Source: Candidatus Sysuiplasma jiujiangense (lineage in GTDB: Archaea; Thermoplasmatota; Thermoplasmata; Sysuiplasmatales; Sysuiplasmataceae). From it: DNA of 64,000 bases. Position 1 is the first letter of the stretch; every line of letters starts with the position of its first letter. This document shows, in pieces, positions 45,593-53,335 of this stretch. A program made the translations under genes and the position numbers. The DNA lies in the NCBI GenBank assembly GCA_019721075.1, contig JAHEAD010000011.1, positions 1-64,000 of the forward strand, given 5' to 3'. Under the pieces are notes generated by a model that was given only the letters and a program-made list of their open reading frames with translations, searched no databases and was not told the origin of the DNA.

Positions 45593-45793
45593 ATGAAGTA
45601 CAGGGTAATGATAGAACGCGACGAGGATGGCACGTACGTAGCCAGGGTGCCAGACTTGCCTGGCTGCGCCACGGAAGGCAAGACACGCAACGAGCTTATG
45701 AAGAACGTCAAGGAGGCTATTCAGGCATACCTGGAAGCACTCAAGAAACACGGCGACCCTGTGCCTGTTGAGATGGTGCAGGTAAGTGTCTAG
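45593..45793 (+). CDS. hicB: HicB-type antitoxin
   Basis: A 66-aa protein with the HicB fold: MKYRVMIERDEDGTYVARVPDLPGCATEG, then a helix (NELMKNVKEAIQAYLEALKKHG). It would bind and neutralise HicA. This short form lacks a C-terminal DNA-binding domain. ATG 45593 is preceded by GGAAAGG and follows TATA-like ATTGTTAATATC by the expected distance; an earlier in-frame start at 45524 lies upstream of the promoter. It overlaps hicA by eight bases. Confidence 0.9.
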   Translation: MKYRVMIERDEDGTYVARVPDLPGCATEGKTRNELMKNVKEAIQAYLEALKKHGDPVPVEMVQVSV

Positions 45794-46046
45794 GCTTTTA
45801 CCGGAGAATTACGATAAGGTAATCAAAGCCCTCACCAAGCTAGGCTACGTAGCCATACACCAGAAAGGCAGCCACATTGTAATGCATCTTGCCGACAGGG
45901 AAAAATATGCAGCCATTTTTGGAGAGAGAAAGCCCGAAAGCATGATAGTGGTTCCAGCTCACATGCCCATAGGCAAGGGTATGATAAGAACCATAATATG
46001 AGAAGCGGACATAAGCGTTGATGAATTCAACAGGCTGGTTGATTAA
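45786..46046 (+). pseudogene. hicA: HicA-type mRNA interferase, truncated by an in-frame TGA
   Basis: HicA cleaves mRNA when not bound by HicB. The double-stranded-RNA-binding-like core is intact: LTKLGYVAIHQKGSHIVMHL with the catalytic-type His in KGSHIV, and VVPAHMPIGKGMIRTI. Reading then meets TGA at 45999-46001 after 71 codons. In the same frame the expected C-terminal helix continues (EADISVDEFNRLVD) to TAA at 46044-46046. One base change (CGA Arg to TGA) would explain this. GTG 45786 overlaps the hicB end. The truncated protein may be inactive or weakened. Confidence 0.8.
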
Positions 46047-46060
46047 AGTATTTGACCTGA

Positions 46061-46073
46061 CAGTAGTCCCGCA
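46061..46073 (+). repeat. IS left terminal inverted repeat
   Basis: CAGTAGTCCCGCA, exact inverse of 47441-47453; flanked outside by CCTGA. Confidence 0.85.
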
Positions 46074-46255
46074 CATTAGGTGCCGCGACGGGCCGGAGCA
46101 TGATGATGCCCGTGACTTCGCAGATTTCAGAACATGTTTCAGCATGAGCAATGTGAAGCATGGGCTGAAGAGTTGCGTCATGCAACGGAGTTCAGCCGTC
46201 TGATTCCTGCATTATGCGGTCATGGACCGTTTCACGTATCATTGTGAATGGCATA

Positions 46256-47374
46256 TCAGGAAGAGACGTATGCCGTGAATACCTCCTTCTTCAGCTCTTC
46301 GGCGAATTCGTATGCCCTCATTCCACTCATGCCCTTCTCTGTCTGCACCGCCTTCAGCAGCGTCCATATGTTCCTGAGTATGACGGAGAGGAGGAGATAG
46401 AAGATGCGGATGGCATCGCTGTGCGATGTTGTCATGCCTGTGAACTCATGATCGTCTATCCTGTAGCCCGTCTCTATCCCCCAGCGTGCGTCGTAGTAAC
46501 GGCATATGCCGGCTATGTTGCCGTCTGTCACCGGCATGTTCGTTACATAGAGCCAGAATACCTGTTCCGATCCCGGTTTGCTCTTTTTTGGCACCACCTC
46601 ACTGCTGTCGATGATGATGAGCGTCGTTGTGTCTGTTATGCGCCTGTATGCCGTCGTCCATTCGATATGCCTGAAACGCAGGCCGTGTGCCGCCTTCACC
46701 TCCCGCTCTATTCTGTCATCTGTTTTTATGGGCATCAGGTAGCTGACGCCCATGCCTGTCAGCATGTGCCTGATTTCGACTGATGAAAAGCCTCTGTCCA
46801 TGAGCAGGTGCCTTATGCGCACATATTTCGACGATTCATCCAGCAGCCTCATCACTACCTTCGGCAGGTTAGAGAATGCATTGTACTCTGTTGCCGCAAT
46901 CTCGAACCTCATCCCATTCTCCACAACACAGAGTGTTGCAATCCTGTAGAACCAGGATGTACCGTTCTTGTGTTTGCCGCCGACGACAAGCTTTGAAGTT
47001 CTCTTACCGTAGTACTCTCTGTCGTTGCAGTCGATGGCGCATGTCACGGAATGCGTGAACATGCGCATCCTCACTGCCTTTGAGAGAACATCACTGTTTA
47101 TTTCCAGCAGCTGCCTTTTCACATCGCGTGCCGGCATCCTGTTCAGTTTGCGCCTGATCGTGTCGCCGGAGGGAACGGGGAGGAGCCATGTCCTCCTCAT
47201 CGTTTCCGCGAATCCGTCGACGAACCTGTGTGCCATGGCAGTCAGAACAAGCACTGCCAGATAGGCTCCCTCCGGATAGTCCGAATTGCCTGCAGGCAGC
47301 TGAAAATGGCGTTCAAACCGCTTGAGCACAAAATCCTTAACCCTTCTTTCGTTTACATTCTCTGTGGAGTGCAT
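46256..47374 (-). CDS. DDE transposase (IS4-like)
   Basis: A 372-aa transposase, apparently intact. The acidic triad is visible: Asp in TCAIDCNDREYYGK near residue 110, Asp in HLLMDRGFSS near residue 190, and Glu in RWGIETGYRIDDHEF near residue 305, with the Y-(2)-R-(3)-E-type context of IS4-like enzymes. ATG 47374 follows GGTGA closely; an in-frame TTG twelve bases earlier is an alternative. About 195 non-coding bases separate its stop from the left end of the IS. Confidence 0.88.
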   Translation of the reverse strand: MHSTENVNERRVKDFVLKRFERHFQLPAGNSDYPEGAYLAVLVLTAMAHRFVDGFAETMRRTWLLPVPSGDTIRRKLNRMPARDVKRQLLEINSDVLSKAVRMRMFTHSVTCAIDCNDREYYGKRTSKLVVGGKHKNGTSWFYRIATLCVVENGMRFEIAATEYNAFSNLPKVVMRLLDESSKYVRIRHLLMDRGFSSVEIRHMLTGMGVSYLMPIKTDDRIEREVKAAHGLRFRHIEWTTAYRRITDTTTLIIIDSSEVVPKKSKPGSEQVFWLYVTNMPVTDGNIAGICRYYDARWGIETGYRIDDHEFTGMTTSHSDAIRIFYLLLSVILRNIWTLLKAVQTEKGMSGMRAYEFAEELKKEVFTAYVSS

Positions 47375-47440
47375 CCCTTCACCCAAACAACGGAATGCAC
47401 TCTCACATCAAAAAACAGTGCCAGTGCAGTAATTTCCCTA

Positions 47441-47453
47441 TGCGGGACTACTG
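47441..47453 (-). repeat. IS right terminal inverted repeat
   Basis: Reverse complement of CAGTAGTCCCGCA at 46061-46073; followed by CCTGA. Confidence 0.85.
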
Positions 47454-47458
47454 CCTGA

Positions 47459-47810
47459 GGATTACGGGTTTTTCCTAAGGCACAATGTCAATCATCTTGT
47501 CAAAAAGATTCTGGCTGCGTGTATTTGCAAACAGCAATTGAGGAATGAAAACCCTGTAATGCCGGCAAAATTTTTCTTCTCGCAAGGGATTTTGCCAGCC
47601 CCGCGGTTAGCGCCGATCAGGATGGAACACGAACGTGAGAAAGTAACGTTGATACACAGCTGAAGAAATATCGATTCAAGAGCTTTGTCAAATGCTGCTG
47701 TTCAGTAAACCGGGAATTGTTTATGCCTGTTTTGATTTTCCAAGTTGTTATATATAATGAAGCTAGAAAAAGACGAAAAACCCGACCATGGATTTAGGAC
47801 ATTCAACCCA
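47459..47810. other. Gap right of the IS, one inverted repeat, no gene
   Basis: No coding sequence is supported. GGCAAAAT (47564-47571) and ATTTTGCC (47589-47596) form an 8-bp inverted repeat around a T/C-rich loop. A TATA-like GTTATATATAATG lies near 47745-47757 without a downstream gene. Confidence 0.4.
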
Positions 47811-47834
47811 TGGGACTCGGGTTCAAATCCCGAC
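47811..47834 (+). repeat. att-like direct repeat, right copy
   Basis: Identical over 24 bases to the 3' region of tRNA-Glu at 45059-45082. The surrounding sequence does not complete a tRNA. Confidence 0.75.
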
Positions 47835-48034
47835 TGGAGTTGACCGGCTTGGATCCTCGTGTTCAAACGCGATTGAAAATGATTCGAAGACCGTCTCATA
47901 CATCCATTTGAACTCAATTCAGGACAGACTTTCAGGTGAGCATTACAGTTCATGAACTACACACGTCACCGCTCGTTACAGAATATGCTCATTCATCGTT
48001 GGCAGGCTGCAGTCGAAGTCCTGTTTTCCCAATT

Positions 48035-48535
48035 TCAATGGCTTCGACTGTTTTCAGACACCTTCAGGGCTGCATATTTGCCCGCAAGTATGGAGAAAGG
48101 ATAAAGCAGAAGCTCCTCAAGGAAGATATGGTGCTGAAGCCCCTCGATGATGGAGACGGCTTCTGCGTATCCGGCATTTCTAGCGATTCCCAGCAGGTTT
48201 TCCGCTTTCCCCTCAATGTCTGAATGTTCTTTGAGAAACTCATTGTAGGTTTCCGTGAGCTTGTTTCCCAGCAGAGACAGCTGCAACAATTCTTTTTTAC
48301 CGGCGTTCCCTTCTATAAGACCTCTTATCGAAGACAGCAGTGTAATGACCGTTTTCTCCTCTTCCGCCACATGCGGCACGAGCGCCTTCAACAGGTTCCC
48401 TGCCGATTCGCCCATACTGCCGTCAATCGTGGAGAGAGATTTTAACGACTTCAGCAGTTCACTGTGTTCCTGATCAAGATGCTTCTTTATGTCGTACTTG
48501 AACTGAAGATGCAGATTCCCTTTACCTGAAATCAT
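48035..48535 (-). CDS. Hemerythrin-like HHE-domain protein
   Basis: A 166-aa all-helical protein. Iron-ligand positions are visible in four helices: HLDQEHSELL near residue 19-24, PHVAEEEKTV near residue 54-58, LKEHSDIE near residue 102, and QHHIFLEELLLYP near residue 133-137. Such proteins bind a di-iron site and oxygen or nitric oxide, or sense them. It lies last in a minus-strand row with the HTH_10 regulator and NnrS-like genes. A TTAGGG-containing half-site lies upstream near 48580. Confidence 0.85.
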   Translation of the reverse strand: MISGKGNLHLQFKYDIKKHLDQEHSELLKSLKSLSTIDGSMGESAGNLLKALVPHVAEEEKTVITLLSSIRGLIEGNAGKKELLQLSLLGNKLTETYNEFLKEHSDIEGKAENLLGIARNAGYAEAVSIIEGLQHHIFLEELLLYPFSILAGKYAALKVSENSRSH

Positions 48536-48612
48536 ATTAAGGACCTGCAGCGATCCAGAGCATCCGCCGGCATATAGGTTTACCCTAAAACGTCAGGAAC
48601 GCTGGCATAGGA

Positions 48613-49248
48613 TTAATTCCACCTGGTCTGAAAATAGAAGGCGAGCACATTCTTTTCCACCCGCCTGAGGATCTCGGAAAGGGTGGGAGGAGCTATGTGC
48701 AGGCGTTCTGATAGGCTGACGAGAGTGATCTTTTTGGGAAAGTCGAAGTAGCCGAGTTCAAACGCTATTTTGGCTATTTCATGCTGGCGGGCCGTCAGCT
48801 CCCTTTTTGATTTGAGATTCCTGACCGAGACCACCCTGTAATTCAGTTTACCCTCATTCATCTTTTCAGAGAGCAGGTTGAGCGTTTCAGATCCGCTGAT
48901 AAGCAGGTTCCACTCCATCTTTCCTTCCCCCCTGCTTTCTGCCGAAATGACGGAACAGTTCGGCCCGGCGAATATGGAACAGACGGGGCACTTGTCCGTG
49001 GTTATGGCACCCATTATCCTGTTTGGCTCTATCTGAACGAGATCCACTCCGCTTATTCCATCCATGCGGGAGAACACATCAAAAAGCTCTCTGATGCGGG
49101 CTGTAGTGGTGATTTCGACGAAGTCCTGGATTTGCCGGTCCTTGCTCGTCCCCCTTAAGTCCATTATCCTGATTTTGGATGAATGCTCGGTGCTGATATT
49201 CTTCACCCAGTTGTCTGGAAGATCCACCTCTATGCGAACTTCGATCAT
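48613..49248 (-). CDS. HTH_10 (bacterio-opsin activator-like) transcriptional regulator
   Basis: About 211 aa. The C-terminal ~55 residues (LTARQHEIAKIAFELGYFDFPKKITLVSLSERLHIAPPTLSEILRRVEKNVL region) are the HTH_10 DNA-binding domain. The N-terminal sensor part includes TDKCPVCSIFAGPNC, a CxxC plus Cys arrangement that could bind a metal or react with NO. ATG 49248 is preferred over in-frame 49308 because a TATA-like ATTATGTATG at about 49262-49271 lies between them; this choice is tentative. Adjacent NnrS-like genes suggest it controls the cluster. Confidence 0.85.
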   Translation of the reverse strand: MIEVRIEVDLPDNWVKNISTEHSSKIRIMDLRGTSKDRQIQDFVEITTTARIRELFDVFSRMDGISGVDLVQIEPNRIMGAITTDKCPVCSIFAGPNCSVISAESRGEGKMEWNLLISGSETLNLLSEKMNEGKLNYRVVSVRNLKSKRELTARQHEIAKIAFELGYFDFPKKITLVSLSERLHIAPPTLSEILRRVEKNVLAFYFQTRWN

Positions 49249-49327
49249 CTTCTGACCGAGCATACATAATTCGAACGGCTTCTTATCTGTGTCCCTGACC
49301 TGCCGCATTGCTGAACGGCCGATCGCC

Positions 49328-50551
49328 TTAAGGTTGGATGTCTGCCTGACCCTTCGCTGTGTCCTTCGTCCCGTTCCTCACACTCTTTTCCGACCTCATC
49401 ATGACTTCGAGCAAGAAAATTATAAGTGCGGCAAATACCGGCCATCCGGAAAGGCCGACAAGAATGCCGTTTATGGGAATGCTGGCAAACAGCTGCACTA
49501 TCCCGCCTCCGACCCTGACGGCATTTCCAGCGGTAAGCAGCAGCAACGGAACAGGCGAAAATCTGTCTGTTTTCAATCTCCTTCCCGCAACGGTGGGCAT
49601 TATTATCGGGCCATGTGCGAGAATCATGGTGAGTACAAAGCCCACTGCAATCGAATGTATGAAAACGTCATGCGTGTCTACGCTGCCGAAACTCAGAAGG
49701 TAAATCAGCGAGAGAATGAGGCCCAGAAAGAGCCAGGCATATGCTATCCTTGTATGCATCGAGACATATCTCTGCAGCGGCATCGCGGATCTGGACAGAA
49801 TGTTAAGGTTTCTCCGTTCGGTGCCATAGACAGACGCTGTGCCGATTGCCATCAGTATGATGCCTGCAGCAACAAGCATGTATCTGTATTCCACCACAGA
49901 GAAGGGCAGCGACAGCATGAACAGCGCAGCGGACATGGCATAGAGCGCCAGGGATGTTTTGAACCGATTTTCGGAATAGCCCTGTGAAATGAATCGGGTG
50001 AGTTCTATCCTCTCACCTATGATGAATATTACAGGAAATGAGAGCAGCAGCATGTCATAGCCAACCGGATAGGTAACTCCGAATACAGGGGAAAGGAGTT
50101 CAGATGCCCACAGATCGATGCCGGACAGTATCATGAATCTGAACGATGTCTTCATGTTGGAGAGACCGGAAAGCAGTTTCAGTGTTGCGATGAACAGAGT
50201 GCTGCCAAGCAGGAGAAATAACACGCCGGAATAGGAAAGGAGAACAGAACTGAGGGAAATTCCGGTAGTTACAAGCAGGGTTCCCAGAACCGTGAAAGGG
50301 ACCATCAGGGAAAGCATGGATCTGCGCCTTGCCGAAATGGATTCAAGTGTAGTGAAACTTGCTACCCGTTCGGTCATTATTATGACAGCAATGAAGCCGA
50401 ATACGACAAGCAGCGGATGGAATCCGTAGATTCCGGTGAAGACAGATGTCCTTATGTTCTCCCTTGCCATCAGCCTGAAAACGCCGTCCAGAAGGCCAAC
50501 TATCATAAAGAGTATTGAGAATGCCAGGAAAATCCTAACCTGCTTTTTCAA
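49328..50551 (-). CDS. NnrS-like membrane protein
   Basis: A 407-aa protein with about twelve membrane helices. GFHPLLVVFGFIA near the N-terminus and HDVFIHSIAVGFVLTMILAHGPIIMP near residue 295 carry the conserved intramembrane histidines of the NnrS family, which bind heme/copper and help bacteria withstand nitric oxide. It ends 19 bases before the regulator's longest frame and is likely cotranscribed with it. A second NnrS-like protein lies at 51462. Confidence 0.78.
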   Translation of the reverse strand: MKKQVRIFLAFSILFMIVGLLDGVFRLMARENIRTSVFTGIYGFHPLLVVFGFIAVIIMTERVASFTTLESISARRRSMLSLMVPFTVLGTLLVTTGISLSSVLLSYSGVLFLLLGSTLFIATLKLLSGLSNMKTSFRFMILSGIDLWASELLSPVFGVTYPVGYDMLLLSFPVIFIIGERIELTRFISQGYSENRFKTSLALYAMSAALFMLSLPFSVVEYRYMLVAAGIILMAIGTASVYGTERRNLNILSRSAMPLQRYVSMHTRIAYAWLFLGLILSLIYLLSFGSVDTHDVFIHSIAVGFVLTMILAHGPIIMPTVAGRRLKTDRFSPVPLLLLTAGNAVRVGGGIVQLFASIPINGILVGLSGWPVFAALIIFLLEVMMRSEKSVRNGTKDTAKGQADIQP

Positions 50552-50629
50552 ACAGACCCGCCTTCGTAATGATCATTCATTGCCCATATGGGATGAAACG
50601 GCTCACTGTCAAGTTCTTTTGTACTTCGG

Positions 50630-50649
50630 CCGGTCGCTGCTTCGACCGG
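50630..50649. repeat. Perfect hairpin between the DUF2249-cupin and NnrS-like genes
   Basis: CCGGTCG (50630-50636) and CGACCGG (50643-50649) form a perfect 7-bp inverted repeat with a six-base loop. It lies in the 177-base gap after the DUF2249-cupin gene, without a T tract. It could be an RNA processing site or an operator. Confidence 0.5.
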
Positions 50650-50728
50650 TCTGAGAAGTGGGTTTATCACAGGAATAACCGCGCCTGCCGGATGCCAGCC
50701 TGCCCGATGATTGAGAGCATTGAGCACG

Positions 50729-51388
50729 TTACTGCTCGAAGAGTCCCTTTTCAATCATTTCTGAAATCCTGTCATGGTCGCTTTCGCCCGGAGGAGGTAC
50801 AACAATGTGAAGGATCTGCATGTCCGTTGCAGCCTTTATACCGCGCTTACTGCCGCCTTTGACAACAACCATATCGCCCTGTCTTACGCTGAACCTGGAA
50901 GAGGATGCAACAACTTCACCTTCGCCCTTATAGACAAAAATCATCACATCGTTTGCCGGAGTATGTACGGGAATGAACTGTCCTGCCCTGAAGTATGCCA
51001 TTATGACGCGGTATCCCTCAGCTGAAAAAACAGGCACAGGAGAGAAGGAGTGCTCATCATATGTTCTCTCCTTTTCTATATTGGCAAATACAAAATCCCG
51101 TTCGTTTCCCTTCGCTTCAGAATCGCTGGCCGATTTTTTCCTGAAGACGGCAACCCACTCCGAATCATTCTTTTTGTACGCACTGTATGCCGATGAGTCG
51201 AAATCTTTCCGCTCATGTTTCATGAATTGAACGAGATGCACTGGTTCATGGTCGTTGACGACGAGCATTTCCCCGCCTGGCTCGAGTCCGTCGAAAATTC
51301 TTTCGATGTGGTTATGCCTCGCCGCGGGAGGCATGCTCCTCACATCAACAACAGTAGGCTCCGGATGTTTCTTTTCCTGATATGACAT
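50729..51388 (-). CDS. DUF2249-cupin fusion protein
   Basis: A 219-aa cytosolic protein. Residues ~12-85 are DUF2249, a TusA-like fold (VVDVRSMPPAARHNHIERIFDGLEPGGEMLVVNDHEP). Residues ~120-200 are a cupin (PVHTPANDVMIFVYKGEGEVV then VRQGDMVVVKGG) with a His for metal binding. DUF2249 proteins often neighbour NO or nitrogen-oxide genes. ATG 51388 fits a leaderless transcript from TATA box CTATTTAATT (51411-51420), which has a perfect palindrome just upstream. Confidence 0.85.
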   Translation of the reverse strand: MSYQEKKHPEPTVVDVRSMPPAARHNHIERIFDGLEPGGEMLVVNDHEPVHLVQFMKHERKDFDSSAYSAYKKNDSEWVAVFRKKSASDSEAKGNERDFVFANIEKERTYDEHSFSPVPVFSAEGYRVIMAYFRAGQFIPVHTPANDVMIFVYKGEGEVVASSSRFSVRQGDMVVVKGGSKRGIKAATDMQILHIVVPPPGESDHDRISEMIEKGLFEQ

Positions 51389-51410
51389 GGAGATTAAATG
51401 ACGGCGTATG

Positions 51411-51442
51411 AATTAAATAGATGTGCCCTAACGCATTAGGGC
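51411..51442 (-). promoter_or_regulatory. TATA box with adjacent 7-4-7 palindrome
   Basis: The minus-strand TATA box is at 51411-51420. GCCCTAA-CGCA-TTAGGGC (51425-51442), a perfect inverted repeat, lies four bases upstream of it, over the BRE position. It looks like an operator for the cluster's regulator. Confidence 0.6.
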
Positions 51443-51461
51443 AAGCCCACGTCAGTGAATT

Positions 51462-52724
51462 TTATCTCATTCTGAAAAGCATGACGATGAACATGGCAAA
51501 ACCTGTTGCCGAAAGAATTACAGAATAGGGTGCGGACGCCGACAGGTAATTCAACCCTGCCGCATTGAGCACATCAACTGATATCCGCCATGCGTTTCCA
51601 AGCGTGTATATCAGGATGGGGATGCTGCTCAGTCCCCTGTAAGGTGCCCTTCTTGCCAGGACCGAGACCAGAAGCGTTGGAGTGAATGACATGATACTGA
51701 CCGGCAGGAAGCCAACGCCGAGGGCGTGTATGAACGCATCCCGGATCCACGGCGCATCAGTGGAATGCAATGAAACCATCGACACGTACAGAGGCGCGAA
51801 AAGCAGGCCGGCAATGAGCCATGCGCCTGCCACCGATGAAGCGTTCCTGAAGTAGAAATATCTGCTTCTGTCACGCTCATTCATGCGGTTCATGACTTCT
51901 GGCTGCACATAATAATGAAAAATTCTGATTCCGTAGAGGAAAAGCAGGGCGCTGAGGCTCCAGAGTATTGTTACCGCAGCAATAAGAGGATAATTGCCGT
52001 CCTGCGGCAGAAACATCGAGAGAGCTGTCAGTAATATCGAGATAGATGCCGCCAGGTATGAAAGCATCAGCGACCGTTTGTTCAGTTTCACAAACCTGAA
52101 ATGTATAGTTCTTGTCTCAACGCCGAAAACCATCATTGCCGGAAATCCGAAAAGTGTGATTTCCAGAAATGGAAAGGAACTCCAGCCTGCCCTGTGCAGG
52201 AACACGTTGAAATAAAGTTTCATAAATCCGGCAACTATCAGTGAAATAAGCGAAAGCCAGAAGAATGGCTCTGCAACTGCAAGCGGTCCTTTTGGCTTAC
52301 CAAGAACGGGTGCGAGCAGCGCGAGGGATGTTACAGAGGCCAGTATAAAGAGAATGTCGCCCGATGCCTGCAATGTTGGGTTCTGGTATATCCATAATGA
52401 GTTTGCCGCTATCAGGAGGATAATTGACAGTGCGGCAGCGCCTCTTTGACCGAGTTCCGCGTTCTTGAATCTGGGAAGAACGGCGTATGATACCCCGAGA
52501 ATAAACAGCGTAAGGAAGCCAAACACTTCCATTACCGGATGGACGTAAAACAGACCGGCGGATGAATTCTGTCCGGCAAAATAATCAAATGAATACACAG
52601 AGCCAATAAATGCAGCCAGAAGAGCTAGGAATATTCCCGAAGACACGGCAGCAAAGGTCAGATAGTGCGATTTTATGATTCTTCCCCGGCTGCCGGCCGT
52701 ACCTTTCTCCGCCTCAATTTTCAT
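51462..52724 (-). CDS. NnrS-like membrane protein
   Basis: A 420-aa protein with about twelve membrane helices. It carries FYVHPVMEVFGFLTLFILGVSYAVLPRF near residue 60 and DAFIHALGVGFLPVSIMSFTPTLL near residue 335, the two His-containing helices of the NnrS family. It is a diverged paralog of the protein at 49328. A TATA-like AAGGTTTATC (about 52759-52768, minus strand) lies upstream. Likely role: handling nitric oxide or related stress, by family knowledge. Confidence 0.8.
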   Translation of the reverse strand: MKIEAEKGTAGSRGRIIKSHYLTFAAVSSGIFLALLAAFIGSVYSFDYFAGQNSSAGLFYVHPVMEVFGFLTLFILGVSYAVLPRFKNAELGQRGAAALSIILLIAANSLWIYQNPTLQASGDILFILASVTSLALLAPVLGKPKGPLAVAEPFFWLSLISLIVAGFMKLYFNVFLHRAGWSSFPFLEITLFGFPAMMVFGVETRTIHFRFVKLNKRSLMLSYLAASISILLTALSMFLPQDGNYPLIAAVTILWSLSALLFLYGIRIFHYYVQPEVMNRMNERDRSRYFYFRNASSVAGAWLIAGLLFAPLYVSMVSLHSTDAPWIRDAFIHALGVGFLPVSIMSFTPTLLVSVLARRAPYRGLSSIPILIYTLGNAWRISVDVLNAAGLNYLSASAPYSVILSATGFAMFIVMLFRMR

Positions 52725-52825
52725 AACCGTGTTGATACGACAAGAAAATCACGTGCACGATAAACCTTTTGTGCCGACCTTTCAGGCTCTGCACGCAATC
52801 ACCGCGTTCACCCTCTCAAGCATGG

Positions 52826-52857
52826 TCCCGAATATTTGGGATTAATTAATTATATAC
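52826..52857 (+). promoter_or_regulatory. Zinc-ferredoxin promoter with near-palindrome
   Basis: TCCCGAATATTTGGGA (52826-52841), a palindrome with one mismatched pair, directly precedes the TATA box AATTATATAC (52848-52857). Confidence 0.45.
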
Positions 52858-52894
52858 GACATGCAGAAGATATCGCTGTAAGGAGTGTTTCAGG

Positions 52895-53335
52895 ATGGTT
52901 GAACTCGATACTCTGGACTATAAGCCCAAACCGATTGATCAGAATTTTCTGAACGACGAGCAGAATTACCCTGTAACGGGTGAGCATTTCGAGCATTCGA
53001 TAAGGGCAGAAGGAATTCAGAGACTTGATGCCGAAGGCAAGCCGTATCCGACAAAACTGGGCATACATGGAACAGCCGTTGCGGTTGACTGGGAAACATG
53101 CATTGCTGATGGAGCCTGTATGGACGTCTGCCCTGTGACACTTTACGAATGGGCGCTGAATCTTGGCCAGATGGGGACAGGAAACGACAGGAAGATTGCG
53201 GACGACAAGGAACTGTGGAACAAGTACAGGACAGACAAGTGCGATCCAGTCCGCGAAAAAGACTGTGTGTACTGCATGGCCTGCGTTCCGGTTTGCCCGA
53301 CAAACGCCATAAAAATCACTGAAGGCGTAATTTAG
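52895..53335 (+). CDS. Zinc-containing ferredoxin
   Basis: A 146-aa long-chain ferredoxin like those of Thermoplasma and Sulfolobus. The N-terminal extension contains the zinc-binding histidines (GEHFEHS and LGIHGTAVAV). Cluster motifs are CIADGACMDVCP near residue 69 and CVYCMACVPVCP near residue 122. In CIADGACMDVC the second Cys is Asp, the usual sign of a 3Fe-4S or convertible cluster. It probably accepts electrons from 2-oxoacid oxidoreductases. AGGAGTG (52881-52887) precedes the ATG. Confidence 0.95.
   Translation: MVELDTLDYKPKPIDQNFLNDEQNYPVTGEHFEHSIRAEGIQRLDAEGKPYPTKLGIHGTAVAVDWETCIADGACMDVCPVTLYEWALNLGQMGTGNDRKIADDKELWNKYRTDKCDPVREKDCVYCMACVPVCPTNAIKITEGVI

Larger units (their letters stand above)
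46061..47453 (-). mobile_element. Complete insertion sequence, 1393 bp
   Basis: The ends are perfect 13-bp inverted repeats (CAGTAGTCCCGCA at 46061-46073; its complement at 47441-47453). The same five bases, CCTGA, flank both sides (46056-46060 and 47454-47458), a target-site duplication. One DDE transposase is encoded inside. It inserted 14 bases after the original hicA stop. An exact duplication suggests fairly recent movement. Confidence 0.88.
45059..47834. mobile_element. Small integrated element or relic bounded by tRNA-Glu 3'-end repeats
   Basis: The last part of tRNA-Glu (45059-45082) recurs exactly at 47811-47834, followed by a matching GGAG after one mismatch. This is the att-site arrangement left by tRNA-targeting integrases. 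The 2.75 kb between holds a hicBA pair with a broken toxin and a complete insertion sequence. No integrase gene is seen, so the element is either decayed or was mobilised in trans. Confidence 0.6.

Noticed and set aside
47564-47596. 8-bp inverted repeat as a terminator
   Set aside because: No gene ends just upstream, and the loop is long (17 bases).
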